From Lantana camara (taxonomy: Eukaryota; Streptophyta; Magnoliopsida; Lamiales; Verbenaceae), in the NCBI GenBank assembly GCA_037501455.1, contig CM074862.1:63643501-63707500 (forward strand): DNA of 64,000 nucleotides. Direction: 5' to 3'. The position numbers and the translations under genes are program-made. This document shows positions 48,111-59,881 of this stretch, piece after piece. Below the pieces are notes generated by a model. It did not search any database, was not told the origin of the DNA, and saw only the letters and a list, made by a program, of their open reading frames with translations. The stretch's first letter is position 1. Each line of letters begins with the position of its first letter.

Positions 48111-51062
48111 TGTGACGCCCCGTTTCTCGATCAAGGTAAGCTTGTTACGACAGTGAACGGTTTACTTTTCTTTGCATGAATTATGTGAATAATATGTCTT
48201 AATTGACCGTTATGCTTGAACTTGTGTGGAATATATGATTTGTATGAAATACGTGACTAATTGATGTGTTAATTATGTGCTCGTAATGTTCTTATTGACC
48301 TTTGATAGCATGTTTTTTGCTTAAACAAAACAATGTGCTTATTCGGACATTAAAGCATAAATTAGGGACCAAAAGGTAAATTTATTTTCCAAGCCTGAAA
48401 CTGGATAGAACTTGTTGAAATTGAGTAGATAATTCGATTATGAGTTCGTGGGTTCTTGAATCGCTCGATTTGGAGTTCAGACGAAGAAGTTATGGTCATT
48501 CTACGAAAAGTCAACCTTTTTATAAGACCTATGACCCAATTCCGAATTTAGCCCAATTTGAGACCCAATTTCACTCCTGACCCGCTCCAATTGACCCGGT
48601 TCGTGACCCTAATAGCTGACCCAAATAACAAAATCAGATTTTAACACCCAAACCCTCATTTTTACTTTATTTCACAAGATTCAAACACAAACTCTCTCTA
48701 ACCTATTCAGCTTCTCCAAGAACACCAAGAACACCTCCAAGCATCTTCAAGAGGCAAAAGTGGAGATTGAAGCTGGGAATTCAAGACTCAAGACCAAGTT
48801 ATTCTCTTCTATTTTCAACTCTCAAGGTAGGCTTTATGTGCTACTTCTATGGTTCTATGTTCTTGAGCTTCTTGACTTGAATTTGAACTATGGTTCTTGT
48901 GTGTTGGATTGAATTCGAATTTCTTGTTAGAAATATGATTAGTTTGATGTTGGGAACATTTTGATATGAGAATTACATGCTTTTATGCTCTTATGTCAAA
49001 TCCGCCATTGTTGACCTTTGAAGCTTTTGGAGAATTCTTGCATGTTCACCTTCTTGTGTGTTTTAGCTTGATTTGTTGATTAATTCTTGTTCCTTGAGCA
49101 ATTTCATGAAGAATGTGATTAATTTCCTTGAGTTCCTTGCATGATTGGAGATTTCACCATTTTTTAGTTTGAGGCTTTGACTGCTTGAAGAAGATGAAGT
49201 TCATGTTTGTAATTTGTTGGGATTTTGATGCATATTCATTTCCTAAATGTTCATAACATGATATTTGATGTTTAAATTCATTTATGCATATTGTATACAC
49301 TTGGAAACATGATTTAGGAGTGTTTAGAGCCCAAAATCCACCATTTTCAAGCATATGTTCGTAATCTCATTTTGCATCAGCCCCAAGCCAAACGCCCGTG
49401 TGGAAATTGCATTGAAACACCATACCCCCGTTTGAGAAGCTTCTGTGACGATTTTTCAGGGCCAAACCCCCGTTTACATTTCCTTCTTGTGCACCAAACG
49501 CCCGTTTGGGTGCTCTCGGGTCTAAAATTTGAGTTTTTGTGATTTTGTTCGTTTTGCTCCGTTTTCACTTCCTATGCACTTCTTACACCCCTAATATGAT
49601 ATATATGACTTGGAATCATGTTTTCATGCATTGTTATGTCTTACATGCCTCGATTATGTGTGAGATTGTGCTTAGTAGAGTTTACTTGTTATCAATTGCA
49701 TACGTCATAACTTGGAAGTTGTTATATGACTTATATGATGTTGTTTGACCATCTTTGCTGAACTTGTGCTATACTTGTACATTTATTTGCATACCATGAG
49801 CATGTTTACTCTTTTTTGAAGCCGTGCATCGTCTTAATTGGTTGCTCGTGGTTGGCCTTTGGAGTTCTTGGTAAAGGTGAGGAGTTATACTGTGAAATGA
49901 TGTGCACACATATAGCCTTTCATATTTGTTGTTATAAACTCCCATTTTCGAAATGTATATGTAGGCACTATAAGCCAAGTTTTGTGAGCTTTTCTCGTAT
50001 TATGGATATTTGCTTATGGAAAACGGTTTACAAGTAAAACTTGAGTTTTGGTATATGGGGTAGATACCCAAAATGGTTTCGGAACTTTCATTTGAGAATT
50101 ATGTATGTGTGAGTTGTGTAGTAAGCCTTTGTTATACCTTGCAAGGACGCTTGCTTGGCCGGTTCTTTTGATAGCGCTCGGGGCGGAGTAAGTGGTAAGA
50201 CCGGGAACACAAGGGCGGACGGTTGAACCCTTATGATGTACCCACTTTTGGACAAGTTTGCTAAGACTCGAGGATTCGGGGTTGAGGTAAGCTTGGGAGA
50301 AGGTCGGTTTCATGGACCCACTTCTCCATGGATCTTTTGTGATGATCGGGGGATGTACACCCTCGACATCAACGGTGTTAGGATGGATTGTTTGATTTCT
50401 TTGGTTTGGGAAGTAAGGATGGAGTGCTCGTACTCGCCGAGCCGGTGCTTTGGTTTATGATCCTTATTTTTTAAAACTTGCACTGTATTGAAAACTATTA
50501 CGGATTATGAACACTTTTATTTGAACATGTATTAAACCTTGTTTATCCTATATTGTTAACTTCTCCTCACCGGTTCCTTTGAGCTGACTCCCTTTACCTT
50601 TCGTGTCCGCAGGTTGCGTTTTGGAGTCAAGCTAGGCGGGGCTTTTGAGAGTCTTGTTTAAGTGGTCTAGTTTGTACTCGTTATGCTTGTAGCATACTTT
50701 GTTACTTATGTCTCATGCTTTGTTTTGGGAATTATAGACTTAATATGTATGATGTTTTACTATGCTAGTTGGGCCGTGATGGTCATTAGGATGATTTTAC
50801 ATTCCGTACTTTGAGCATTTCGTGCTGGACCGTGACGGTCACTTAGTTGTTGAATGAATGAATTTATGCACTTGATATGTTATGATTTAAGCTTCCGCAT
50901 ACTTGTGATTGTTTACTCGCTTTGTGATTCTAGTACCGCCTAGCTAGGATGTCCGTTTGTCACCGTTTGCTTCATACTTGGCGGGTATATGGATAGCAAT
51001 TCTATATACAAGCTAGGTCTGTAGTGCGGGATAGGTGTGGATGCCCTCGTTGGGGCGTTACA
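48111..51062 (+). mobile_element. 3' LTR of the Tekay-like element
   Basis: 2952 bases, collinear with 28955-31981. The CCAAACGCCCGT cluster is at about 49387-49510 with two copies decayed by single changes. 3' splice-site-like GTGTCCGCAG ends near 50612; GCTAGGCGGG at 50631-50640 and CCGCCTAGC at 50936-50944 form a full-length complementary pair (nine bases), better than in the 5' LTR. It lacks about 40 bases present near 30710-30760. Confidence 0.93.
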
Positions 51063-51781
51063 CCATACTTCGGTGATCACCCGGTTTCTCCTCCACTATC
51101 TACCCTCTAATTCAATTACCGTACCCCAGAAAACCAATGTAGATATAAATATTTTCGTGATTACTCGACCTTCAACCCATGATCAAGTCATTCATCCTCT
51201 CCAACACCAAGGTCCAGCAATTTAATTCTTGAATGTGTACTTTCCTCCCTACATACCTCACTTGCAACGCTCAAAGAAACGTACTCTCACTTTCACCCCA
51301 AAATATGAGGATCCAATCAAGTTTCCTTACCTAATATTGTCCTCTCCAATTCTTAAAATTCCTTCAAGACACGAAACATGTGGCACCACAACATTCTTGC
51401 AACCTTGAAAAATAAACTTGTAGGGATCCCGGAAGAGAATTAATGGCGTTGATCCTGCTTCCAAAGTTACTATCACTAATCCTTTACCTCGTCTCGTAGA
51501 GTCAATTACCACGCTTCCTTTGAGTCCATATTTTATATCTTGAAGTGCATACTTCTTTCAATATCAATTCCGAAGCTTCATCCTCCTTAGTTTTAAATGG
51601 AACCGAGTACTAACTCTCACATCATCTCTTGAATACCCATTTCCGAAATTATTTCACATATGCTTACCTCGATCTTGAAGATCGTCAAATGTTAGAGTCT
51701 TTTAACTCCTTCCCTTAAAATAACCCACTTAGACACAATTTCAACATGCAAATCATCCCCCGGTCGGCTCTCCCCCTTAAG
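51063..51781 (-). mobile_element. LARD internal region, segment 2
   Basis: Continues segment 1 after the Tekay-like insertion and matches 58922-59634. Contains a 61-codon - strand open frame (51512-51327) also present at 59365-59180 with two residue changes; no known domain. The last five bases, TTAAG, are the Copia target duplication. Confidence 0.8.
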
Positions 51782-52151
51782 TGTTGGAAAACAGGAATCA
51801 GAAAGCAGTGAAAATTTAAAAAAATTTCCAACAAAAGGATCTTGGACTCGCAATCGTGTATCCAAATTCGTAGAGATTAGAAACTTACTTTCTTAATTAA
51901 CTTTCTTGAAGCGTTTCAAGCCACCCAAGAATGCTCTTCTCGCGGCTTGATCCCCTCTCCTTGGTAAAGCTCGAATCTTCAAAACTTCTAACTTGAAGCT
52001 CTCTAGAGATAGTCCACCAACTTGACTACAATCCAACTAGTAAGGATGCTAGTTCTCTAGTTAGTGTTTAGGCTTAACCTAGGGTTTATTTGATCTTGGA
52101 GAAGGGAAGGTGTTCAACACATGAACCAAAAGAAATCTCGATTAGCTCCAA

Positions 52152-52178
52152 GGGGAGCTCGAGCTCCCCTATATATAG
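52152..52178 (-). promoter_or_regulatory. Copia LTR TATA box and perfect palindrome
   Basis: On the sense strand TATATA is followed at once by GGGGAGCTCGAGCTCCCC (52152-52169), a perfect 18-base palindrome. Same arrangement as 14441-14466. Confidence 0.65.
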
Positions 52179-52505
52179 GAGGGGAGTGGCCGAAAATCCC
52201 TAGTCCTTATGGGCTAAGTATTTTGGTCCCTCTCTCCTATTACTTGATCATCAAGTAATTTTAACTTTGACTTTGAATTCAAATTCAAATCAACTTTTAA
52301 GAGAGCTAAAATATCCAAACCCTTTTGGATATTATTATAATTTATTTATTTAAAATAAATAACTTATTTTATCTAATTAATTAATTCACAATTAATTAAC
52401 TAGAATAACTTTCTCCTAAATTAGACTTTCTTTTTAATTCAAAATTAAACCAAAGTCTATTAAATAATTAACAAATTAATTATTTAATATATAATTAAAT
52501 AAACA

Positions 52506-52582
52506 CGTGTGGCACACGTGTCCCAATGACACGTGTCTAGTCACGTGACCCACATGTGTGATTTCACACGTGTGGGACCCTC
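52506..52582 (-). promoter_or_regulatory. ACGTG (G-box/ABRE-like) cluster in the Copia LTR
   Basis: Five ACGTG cores within about 75 bases, mostly ACACGTGT and one CACGTG, about 330-400 bases upstream of the TATA box. ACGTG cores are bound by plant bZIP and bHLH factors. The surviving part of the cluster is seen at about 14060-14118. Confidence 0.55.
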
Positions 52583-53724
52583 TAGGCCCGATTAACTCGT
52601 TTAATCATTTTAAAGCCTTAACTCATGTAACCAAGTTGTTGTGTGTGACCCTCTAGGTTCTCAGTTCAATTAGCAGTGACCCTAATTAATTAATTCACTA
52701 ATTAATTAATCAGTCCACAGATTAAACAACCATAGTCTAGCAACAGGTGTTTAACCCCTAGCTGAATTGGAATGTTCGGATTCGACAGAACCTTTAAGTC
52801 ATTGATTCATATGAGATAAAATCCTCCTACTTACTATCTCTCAACCAAGATCTAGGGTAAGGGAATAATCAGAACCCTAATAATCCGGTCTTAAAGCTAA
52901 GTGCATTTCATATCCATTTGATCTCAATCCAAGAAACCCTTTTCTTGATGTCTTGATCTACTGCCTTGGCCAAGGACTCCATATGGCATATGATGACTTA
53001 CACAATAAGAGATCACCTTGCAAATGCAAGTGTAGGTCCTTTCTTGATTCACATTCACTTTCATGAATCACTTGTGCAGCCCCAGCATAAGCCTTGAATC
53101 AGTTATCTAAGGCGACACCCTTTAAAGCTTCTACCTAAGACTATAGAGTTAACTCATAAAGTGACATGGAACCTCAAATCTAAAGATCAATTAATCACAT
53201 CAATGACTCGTGAGATATTTCCTAATCTGGAAGTTTCCATTTCTTGAAATAGAAACTTCCTTTCCCATTTAGGAATGTTCTCACATGGGGCACCTCAGTG
53301 AACTTACTTATTGAAGTAAGCACCCTCATGTATCACTCACGTATCAACTATACACTTTGCACCTCCATGAAACAAGGTGGTCCTTCTTAAGGGCGTGATC
53401 CCACAAGCAAACCTTAGAGGAGTCAGGTTGACACTCCCACTGTCGGTAGGACTCATCGGCTTGGAGTATTTTACTAATCATGACTTATGTGATATAGGGC
53501 TCGTTTCATGAACCATTTCACCTAAATGGTAGAGTCCTAAAGTCATTAGGATTAGGGGAGTTCTCATACATGCACAGCTAAAGTAAACGCATACCAAACA
53601 AGAGCATATAAAGAAGTGTTGCCTCAATTCGTTATTTCATTCAAAGATTGTCTGTGATTATAATAAGGAAAAGCACAAAGCGGATATACAATCGGCTTTC
53701 TAGGGCACTATTCTAAACATTAAG

Positions 53725-55478
53725 AATTTCCATTCTTATCCGTTGAGCTCGTGGCATCAATTCTTAAATTTGAAGATTCCTAATTTCCTCCAATTAGCTT
53801 CCTTCATATAATCGATTCCAATCACGCCACTTGCCTATAAATTTCCTCACGTTAATTTTTGAAACGTTTGATGGAAATAACAAGCCACTTCTTTCATTCC
53901 AACCTAACAAATTTCACTAACATGATTCAGTTATGTCCCGGTTGAATTAATGATTTCCGGATAAAGTGGAGAAAATTCCTATCAAGAAAACACTTAAGAT
54001 GCATTTGGGTAAAAATGGCGATGCACATATCACCCTTGTAAATAATTTAAAGATGCAACATGTTGGAGGAATTATATCAATTAAAGATACACACATAAAT
54101 AAAAGAAGTTAAATAATTTAAAATAACGTATGATGCACGTGCCATGAATGCGTTGAACCTGTCCCCGTAGTTGTATCCTTTAACTTGGCACTTGTTTATG
54201 GTTCGTTGAATTGCAAGCGTGTCCCGGGTTTATTGATCATCTCTTGTTACCCACGGTCTTCCAATTCTACAAAATTCTCTATCATCGATTTATATATTTT
54301 CCTCGACCGAGGTTGAAATTTCTTGAACCCCAGTTCTTACCTTGCCTTTCTTTATAGCTTCCATTTGTTGCTCCATATCTTCTAATTCAACCTCACAATA
54401 CGACAATTCAGTTTGAATTTGGAAGATAAACTCAATCCGCACGAATCTAGAATCTTTAGCATCTTGGCTTCCCATGAACTTGAAATCATTATATTGATCG
54501 GTTCTCTTTAATTCCCTTCTATCCGGCTTCTTTCTTACCCGAATCCAAAATGTCTCAATTCTTGATGGCTCTACATTAATTACCTAGTTGTTCAATTCTT
54601 CTAATTGTTGTTTCATGAATCCAAAATCGATTGATTTCTTACATTTTTTCAAATCGATCAAAACCCTATTCCAAGGTCCGAAGTATCTCGACTCATCCCG
54701 AACTTGATTCCTAAAATTCTTACTTCAACCTGAATCACTTGAATTACTTTCTTCTCATACCTTGATTTAGTTCCAACAAGTTGAAGATCCGCAACTTGCC
54801 TACAAAACCGAACCTTAAATCATGAGTGCCCTCAGAACTTCCTTCACCTCTTCCTTAAGTTGAGACATTCCTCTCACCCAGGTTGCTCCACTTCTTTTCA
54901 TAATGAAAGCTCACGTCGCTATCTTGTAAGTCATAGGTATCACTTCCTACCAATTCTCGCCAAGTATCCACCAACTTCCATAAACTTGTAAGTTGCTCCC
55001 ATAATTAATTCTTCCATTTCAGACTTTACACCCGATCCATAACCCAATTAAGGAAGAAGATCCTAGCTCTTGAAATTTTGTAGAAACCCTTGATGCATTC
55101 CTCCCAACTTTTAGGCTAAAGAAAGAAGCTTGTGGTAGACTGATGTTGTCACAGAAATTGGCCGTGGTTTGATATCATCTTCGTAACCTAGAAATCATAA
55201 CTCATTTCAAAATAAATGCATGAGATTAGTGTATGCTCATGCCACATAAATAACACAAAAAGAATGGATCCGATGCAAACCAGCAATCATGCAAATCAAC
55301 AAAATTTTGAAAGAAGCATATTTAACAACATTTTCCATGTCAAGTAGCAATAACAATGTTCATGTTCAATGCGGTGCGTACATTAACACATTGTTTCTAA
55401 GTCGTTCGACCTATACTTCACACGACACGACACTAGAACTCCGGTTTTGCAACCTATAGCTCTGATACCACTTAAAGA
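53725..55478 (-). mobile_element. LARD internal region, segment 3, with PBS
   Basis: The first part matches 59643-59880; the last part (54724 onward) matches 21048-21798. It ends on the right with the PBS beside LTR-B. The one modest open frame (54475-54290, - strand, 61 codons, rich in Glu/Gln) has no recognised domain. Together the three segments give an internal region of about 3 kb with no gag or pol, hence the LARD-like label. Confidence 0.78.
55459..55470 (-). other. Primer binding site of the LARD-like element
   Basis: GCTCTGATACCA, i.e. TGGTATCAGAGC on the - strand, eight bases from LTR-B. Confidence 0.9.
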
Positions 55479-58250
55479 TGTAACATCCGTGACGTGAGCA
55501 CCACATCCCCCGCACTATGAATTCAGTCCACATATGAAACGGCTAATCCATATATGAACTAAACTCACAGCGAACGGAAGACAATAAAAAGACTATCCTA
55601 GCTAGGCGGAATCTAACCCTGAGATAATTCAAATTAAATGAACTGTGGAAGCAAGGCAATGACATTTGCAATATCCATGAGAAATTAATGCAACTCCATA
55701 GAAAAGTAAATACGGGTTCCAGTAAAAGATACACCTGTCCTAACCTGTCCCGAATCAATTCAACGCACTAACAAAGAACAGGTTCAACTAAAGCCCTAGA
55801 AACCTATCCCGACTTCAATACAATTCAGTAATTAAATTAATTCAATAAGTAAATACAATATGCAGTGGGTGTACAAGTGCAGGACTCGAACAAAGACAAA
55901 AGACTCAATCCCGCCTAGCAACCACCTGGAAGGAACCTGGAAGGAAAAGGGAAAAGAGGGATAAGTCTCTAGAAGACTGAGTGAGTAGGAGGTATACATA
56001 TATATAGAAACATGCACATGCAAGTTGTAAATCCCGAGCAACGTTTTAGTTAAAGTTGTTCCCGTTAGGGCAAGAAATCACTTAAGCTATACTCGGACTT
56101 TACAACTATCATTTTAGACACTTAGTTACAATTTCAGGCTATCAGTGGCTCGGCGAGTGAGCGTGCACAATCTCCAACCAAACTCCGACTGTGTACAATG
56201 AATAAGTTTCAGTTATTTAAAGGTGATCATGCAATTCAATCGTTATTATATAGTGCAATAGTGCAATAGTGTTCAAACTCAGTACATTCAATCAGTGCAA
56301 TCAATCACGACAATAATCCCTGGGTCACCCGTGGTGCCGGACTCTCCCAAGATCTCCTTTTTCCTCCATGATGGTTTGGGGAGCTAGCCCTCGCCATCCA
56401 GTCAGTGTGAGCATCAGGAACATGACTCCCATACCCGAAACTCCTTCCTCCACTAATCTCCTAGTGGATTCAGGGGTCATCCCAACAGTGTGAGACTGTG
56501 CAAGAGGTTACCGTCGGCCCGATATCTCGCCGGCTCGCTCAATACACAAGTCTCAGGGCCCTCAATCAGTGTGCAATACAGTATCTCGCCAAAACAGGAA
56601 CGGTCAGTGAGTAACAATAAGAGTAACAATAGGTTCAGTCTAATAAAGGTTTACTCGATTACACACATGAAAACAATATAAATATAAATATGGTTTTTAG
56701 GCCAAATATCATTCATGCAGGTTTTAAGGTTCGTTAGGTAACTAGAACAAAATCACGCTCACCTGACAAGCGACAGAACAAGACAACGTGCAAGAAAGTG
56801 TTCACTCGATCGATGATCTCCGCCCTGGAGAAGAACTGGACAAGAAAGGAAACAATGTGTACTCGTGAGAGGAGAGTCAATAATGATACCAGTTACGACG
56901 CACGGCATTGATATGAAATGATATGAAAGTAATGGGACGATATATAAGATAATAAGGTAAGGCATGATCATGTCCTTGCGTGCAATTAGGGACAATTAGG
57001 TCAATTAGCACTGACATTCAAGTTCAATTACATGAAATTATGCAAGTAAATCGATGCAATAATACTTAGACATGCAAAGGATGTCACGAAATAAAAATAC
57101 ACAAACAAAGCACGAAAATACACTAAGGCAGGGGCGGGAAAGGCCTCGCCCACTCCGGGAATGGCCATGCCCAGCAGCTTCGCCCACGGGAACGGCCGTT
57201 CCGGTTCCATGCTTGAGCTGGGAACGGCCGTTCCCAGCTCCCCGAACTTCTCCTCGCGGCTCTGTAAGAAATTGGTGGAAATGTCTCCTGGGAACGACCG
57301 TTCCCAGCTCCTCGAACTTCTCCCCGCGGCTCTGTAAGAAATTGGTGGAAATATCTCCTGGGAACGGCCGTTCCTAACTCCAGTTCAACACGGGAACGGT
57401 CGTTCCCACCTAGTTCTCCTGGTACGAAGCAGAAACAGCAACAATGGCGGAAAAGACACACTCCACACATAAACACAACCCCAAACCACTCCAAAATGCA
57501 TGAAACTAATACCACGGACCAAGTAAATCACATAGATCACATATTTGCACGTTAGAACTAGTGAAACGGCCTTGATCACATAAAACTCACACCCCAGTTA
57601 CTATTTATCATCTTCCCAAAATAGCACGTAGACACAAATCTGAGGCACGAAAGGTATATCAAATTAACGCGTGTAACGAATAGTGCACGAATCTTACCTT
57701 AGGTCGTTGATCGGACGGTTGGATCTTGAAAACCCGAACTTGAGGTCTTGGAGCCAAAATTGGGAATTTCTCCTTCTCTCTTCCTTCATGGCTGTTGATC
57801 GATCAAAATGGGGAAAAAGGGATAAGGTTGGCCCTTTTAGGGCTGGTCATTCGGGTCGGTAGAAACGGGTAGGGACAAGCGGTATCCGGTCCACCCGGAT
57901 CGGATTTTAACACGGCTGGACAATCAAATAGCTTTAGAAAAATAAAAGGTTAAGTATTTGAATCCGAATCACCGAAACAAACTCAATAATAAGGTTGGAA
58001 TTCAAATCCGAATTTCCGGGCTCAAGGTAGCCACGAAGGCCTCAAAACACCCTAATTAAAATTAGGTTCCTATCTTGCAATTATTGGACAATTGAGTCCA
58101 AGTACAATTTAAATAAATTTCTAAAGCCACATAATTAAATAAAATTACACGTTGACACATTTAACATGTGACGCCATTCAAATCACATAATTACTGAATT
58201 AAACTCTCTCATGATGTCGTACCTGACTTGTTGGGAAAATGGGGCGTTAA
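55479..58250 (-). mobile_element. LARD LTR-B, about 2.77 kb
   Basis: Begins TGTAACATCC and ends about GGGGCGTTAA (sense TTAACGCCCC; the usual TGTAAC start is mutated). It has a PBS on its left and a purine tract on its right, so it is shared between two internal regions. Sense layout: leader ending CTAAG|GTAAGAT (GT at 57696-57697), palindromes 57187-57415, 3' splice-site-like GGTTCCTTCCAG near 55930 followed by GTTGCTAGGCGGG, and partner CTAGCTAGGCGG near 55600. Confidence 0.87.
57187..57415. repeat. GGAACGGCCGTTCC palindrome cluster in LTR-B
   Basis: Five copies of the LTR-A motif; 57215-57240 is a perfect 26-base palindrome. A 70-base unit (57231-57300 and 57301-57370) carrying one palindrome half each is duplicated here but single in LTR-A. 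Confidence 0.9.
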
Positions 58251-58267
58251 AACCTCTCCCCCTTAAG
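58251..58267 (-). other. Polypurine tract right of LTR-B
   Basis: CTTAAGGGGGAGAGGTT on the - strand, beside the LTR's 5' end, as expected for a 3' LTR of an element extending to the right. Confidence 0.8.
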
Positions 58268-59881
58268 AAGGACCTGTCCTCAGGTCCACTGCCTCGAGTT
58301 CTGGACTCTAAGTAAAACTCTCTGTGTTCATACCACGCGGGGTTCATGACATCCCGATAGAGATTAGTTCAAAAAGGTCTTCAAGCACAAGGGGAGTCTT
58401 GAACGAACTCTACAAGCTGTTCACGATCTTGATCCGAACATGAGTAGTCCGAGCATATCGCACGATAGAAGGGTATACACGAGATTCAGCTCCCACCGTT
58501 TGATCTATCCTAACCATCCCACGCTCAGTATCACAAGTGGAGTGGTTAACAAACTTCCACCAATCGTTCTCCAACCCAAATGGGTCCTCCATCATCACAT
58601 CAACTTCATGGTTTGAAGTTGGTTTCTTGAACCGCCACTAGCTTCAAAACATGGTCTCCAAAGACCCGTTGCACAGCACGACCCTTATTTCACCGTGTGA
58701 CTAAGGCACTCGCTCACTCCAAAGCAATAACAAATAGCCATAAACTACATACAACAATAATTAGGAATATGCGTGATGCACGTGATATGCAAGTTGAAAT
58801 GTACCCTTCACCATTGATTGGGAATCTTCTTTCATTTTGATCCGATTTGATACTTTACTCGTTGTTAAAGATCTATCTAATCATATTGCCCTGTCTCGAG
58901 TTGCCCCCTTATTTCCAATACTTTGGTGATCACCCGGTTTCTCCTCCACTATCTACCCTCTAATTCAATTATCGTACCCCAAAAAACCAATGTAGATATA
59001 AATATTTTCGTGATTACTCGGCCTTCAACCCACGATCAAGTTATTCATCCTCTCCAACACCAAGGTCCAGCAATTTAATTCTTGAATGTGTACTTTCCTC
59101 CCTACATACCTCACTTGCAATGCTCAAAGAAACGGACTCTCACTTTCACCCCAAAATATGAGGATCCAATCAAGTTTCCTTACCTAATATTGTCCTCTCC
59201 AATTCTTAAAATTCCCTCAAGACACGAAACATGTGGCACCACAACATTCTTGCAACCTTGAAAATTAAACTTGTAGGGATCCCGGAAGAGAATTAATGGT
59301 GTTGATCCTACTTCCAAAGTTACTATCACTAATCCTTTACCTCGTCTCGTAGAGTCAATTACCACGCTTCCCTTGAGTCCATATTTTATATCTTGAAACG
59401 CATACTTCTTTCAATATCAATTCCGAAGCTTCATCCTCCTTGGTTTTAAATGGAACCGAGTACTAACTCTCACATCATCTCTTGAATGCCCATTTCCGAA
59501 ATTATTTCACATATGCTTACCCCGATCTTGAAGATCATCAAATGTTAGAGTTTTCTAATTCCTTCCCTTAAAATAACCACTTAGACACAATTTCAACTTA
59601 CAAATCATCCTCCGGTCGGCTCTCTCCCTTAAGAATTTCCATTCTTATCCGTTGAGCTCGGGGTATCAATTCTTAAATTTGAAGATTCCTAATTTCCTCT
59701 AATTAGCTTTCTTGATATAATCGATTCCAATCACGCCACTTGCCCATAAATTTCGTCACATTAATTTTTGAAACGATTGATGGAAATAACCAGCCACTTC
59801 TTTCATTCCAATCCAACAAATTTCACTATCATGATTCAGTTATGTCCCGGTTGAATTAATGTTTGACGGATAAAATAGAGA
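58268..59881 (-). mobile_element. LARD internal region, 3' part of the right-hand unit
   Basis: Uninterrupted version of segments 1, 2 and the start of 3, including the empty target sites of the Tekay-like element (58915-58940) and of the solo Copia LTR (59630-59642). No coding motif except the 61-codon frame at 59365-59180. It is itself cut at 59881 by the next LTR. Confidence 0.8.

Larger units (their letters stand above)
28955..51062 (+). mobile_element. Tekay/Del-type Gypsy chromovirus (host of nested element)
   Basis: LTRs at 28955-31981 and 48111-51062 both start TGTGACGCCCCG and end GGGYGTTACA. Flanks CAATA and CCATA form a target duplication with one change; the uninserted sequence CCAATACTTTGGTGATCAC survives at 58915. 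PBS, gag, protease, RT, RNase H, integrase with chromodomain, and purine tract appear in Gypsy order. Without the nested insertion the internal region is about 4.7 kb, a normal length for the type. Multiple stops and frameshifts show it is dead. By eye the two LTRs differ by a few percent, more than the LTRs of the nested element. Confidence 0.95.
51782..53719 (-). mobile_element. Solo Copia LTR, 1938 bases
   Basis: Runs TGTTGGAAAA to TTCTAAACA (sense: TGTTTAGAATAGTGCC to TTTTCCAACA) with perfect TTAAG duplications (51777-51781, 53720-53724). The empty site CTTAAGAATTTCC is present at 59630-59642. Same family as the Copia element at 14054-21047. No PBS, purine tract or internal sequence remains. 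It gives the full LTR of the family, including the ACGTG cluster and TATA box. Confidence 0.95.

Noticed and set aside
57187..57415. CRISPR-like array of spaced repeats
   Set aside because: The repeats are imperfect palindromes of varying length with irregular spacing in a plant LTR; there are no uniform spacers or cas genes.
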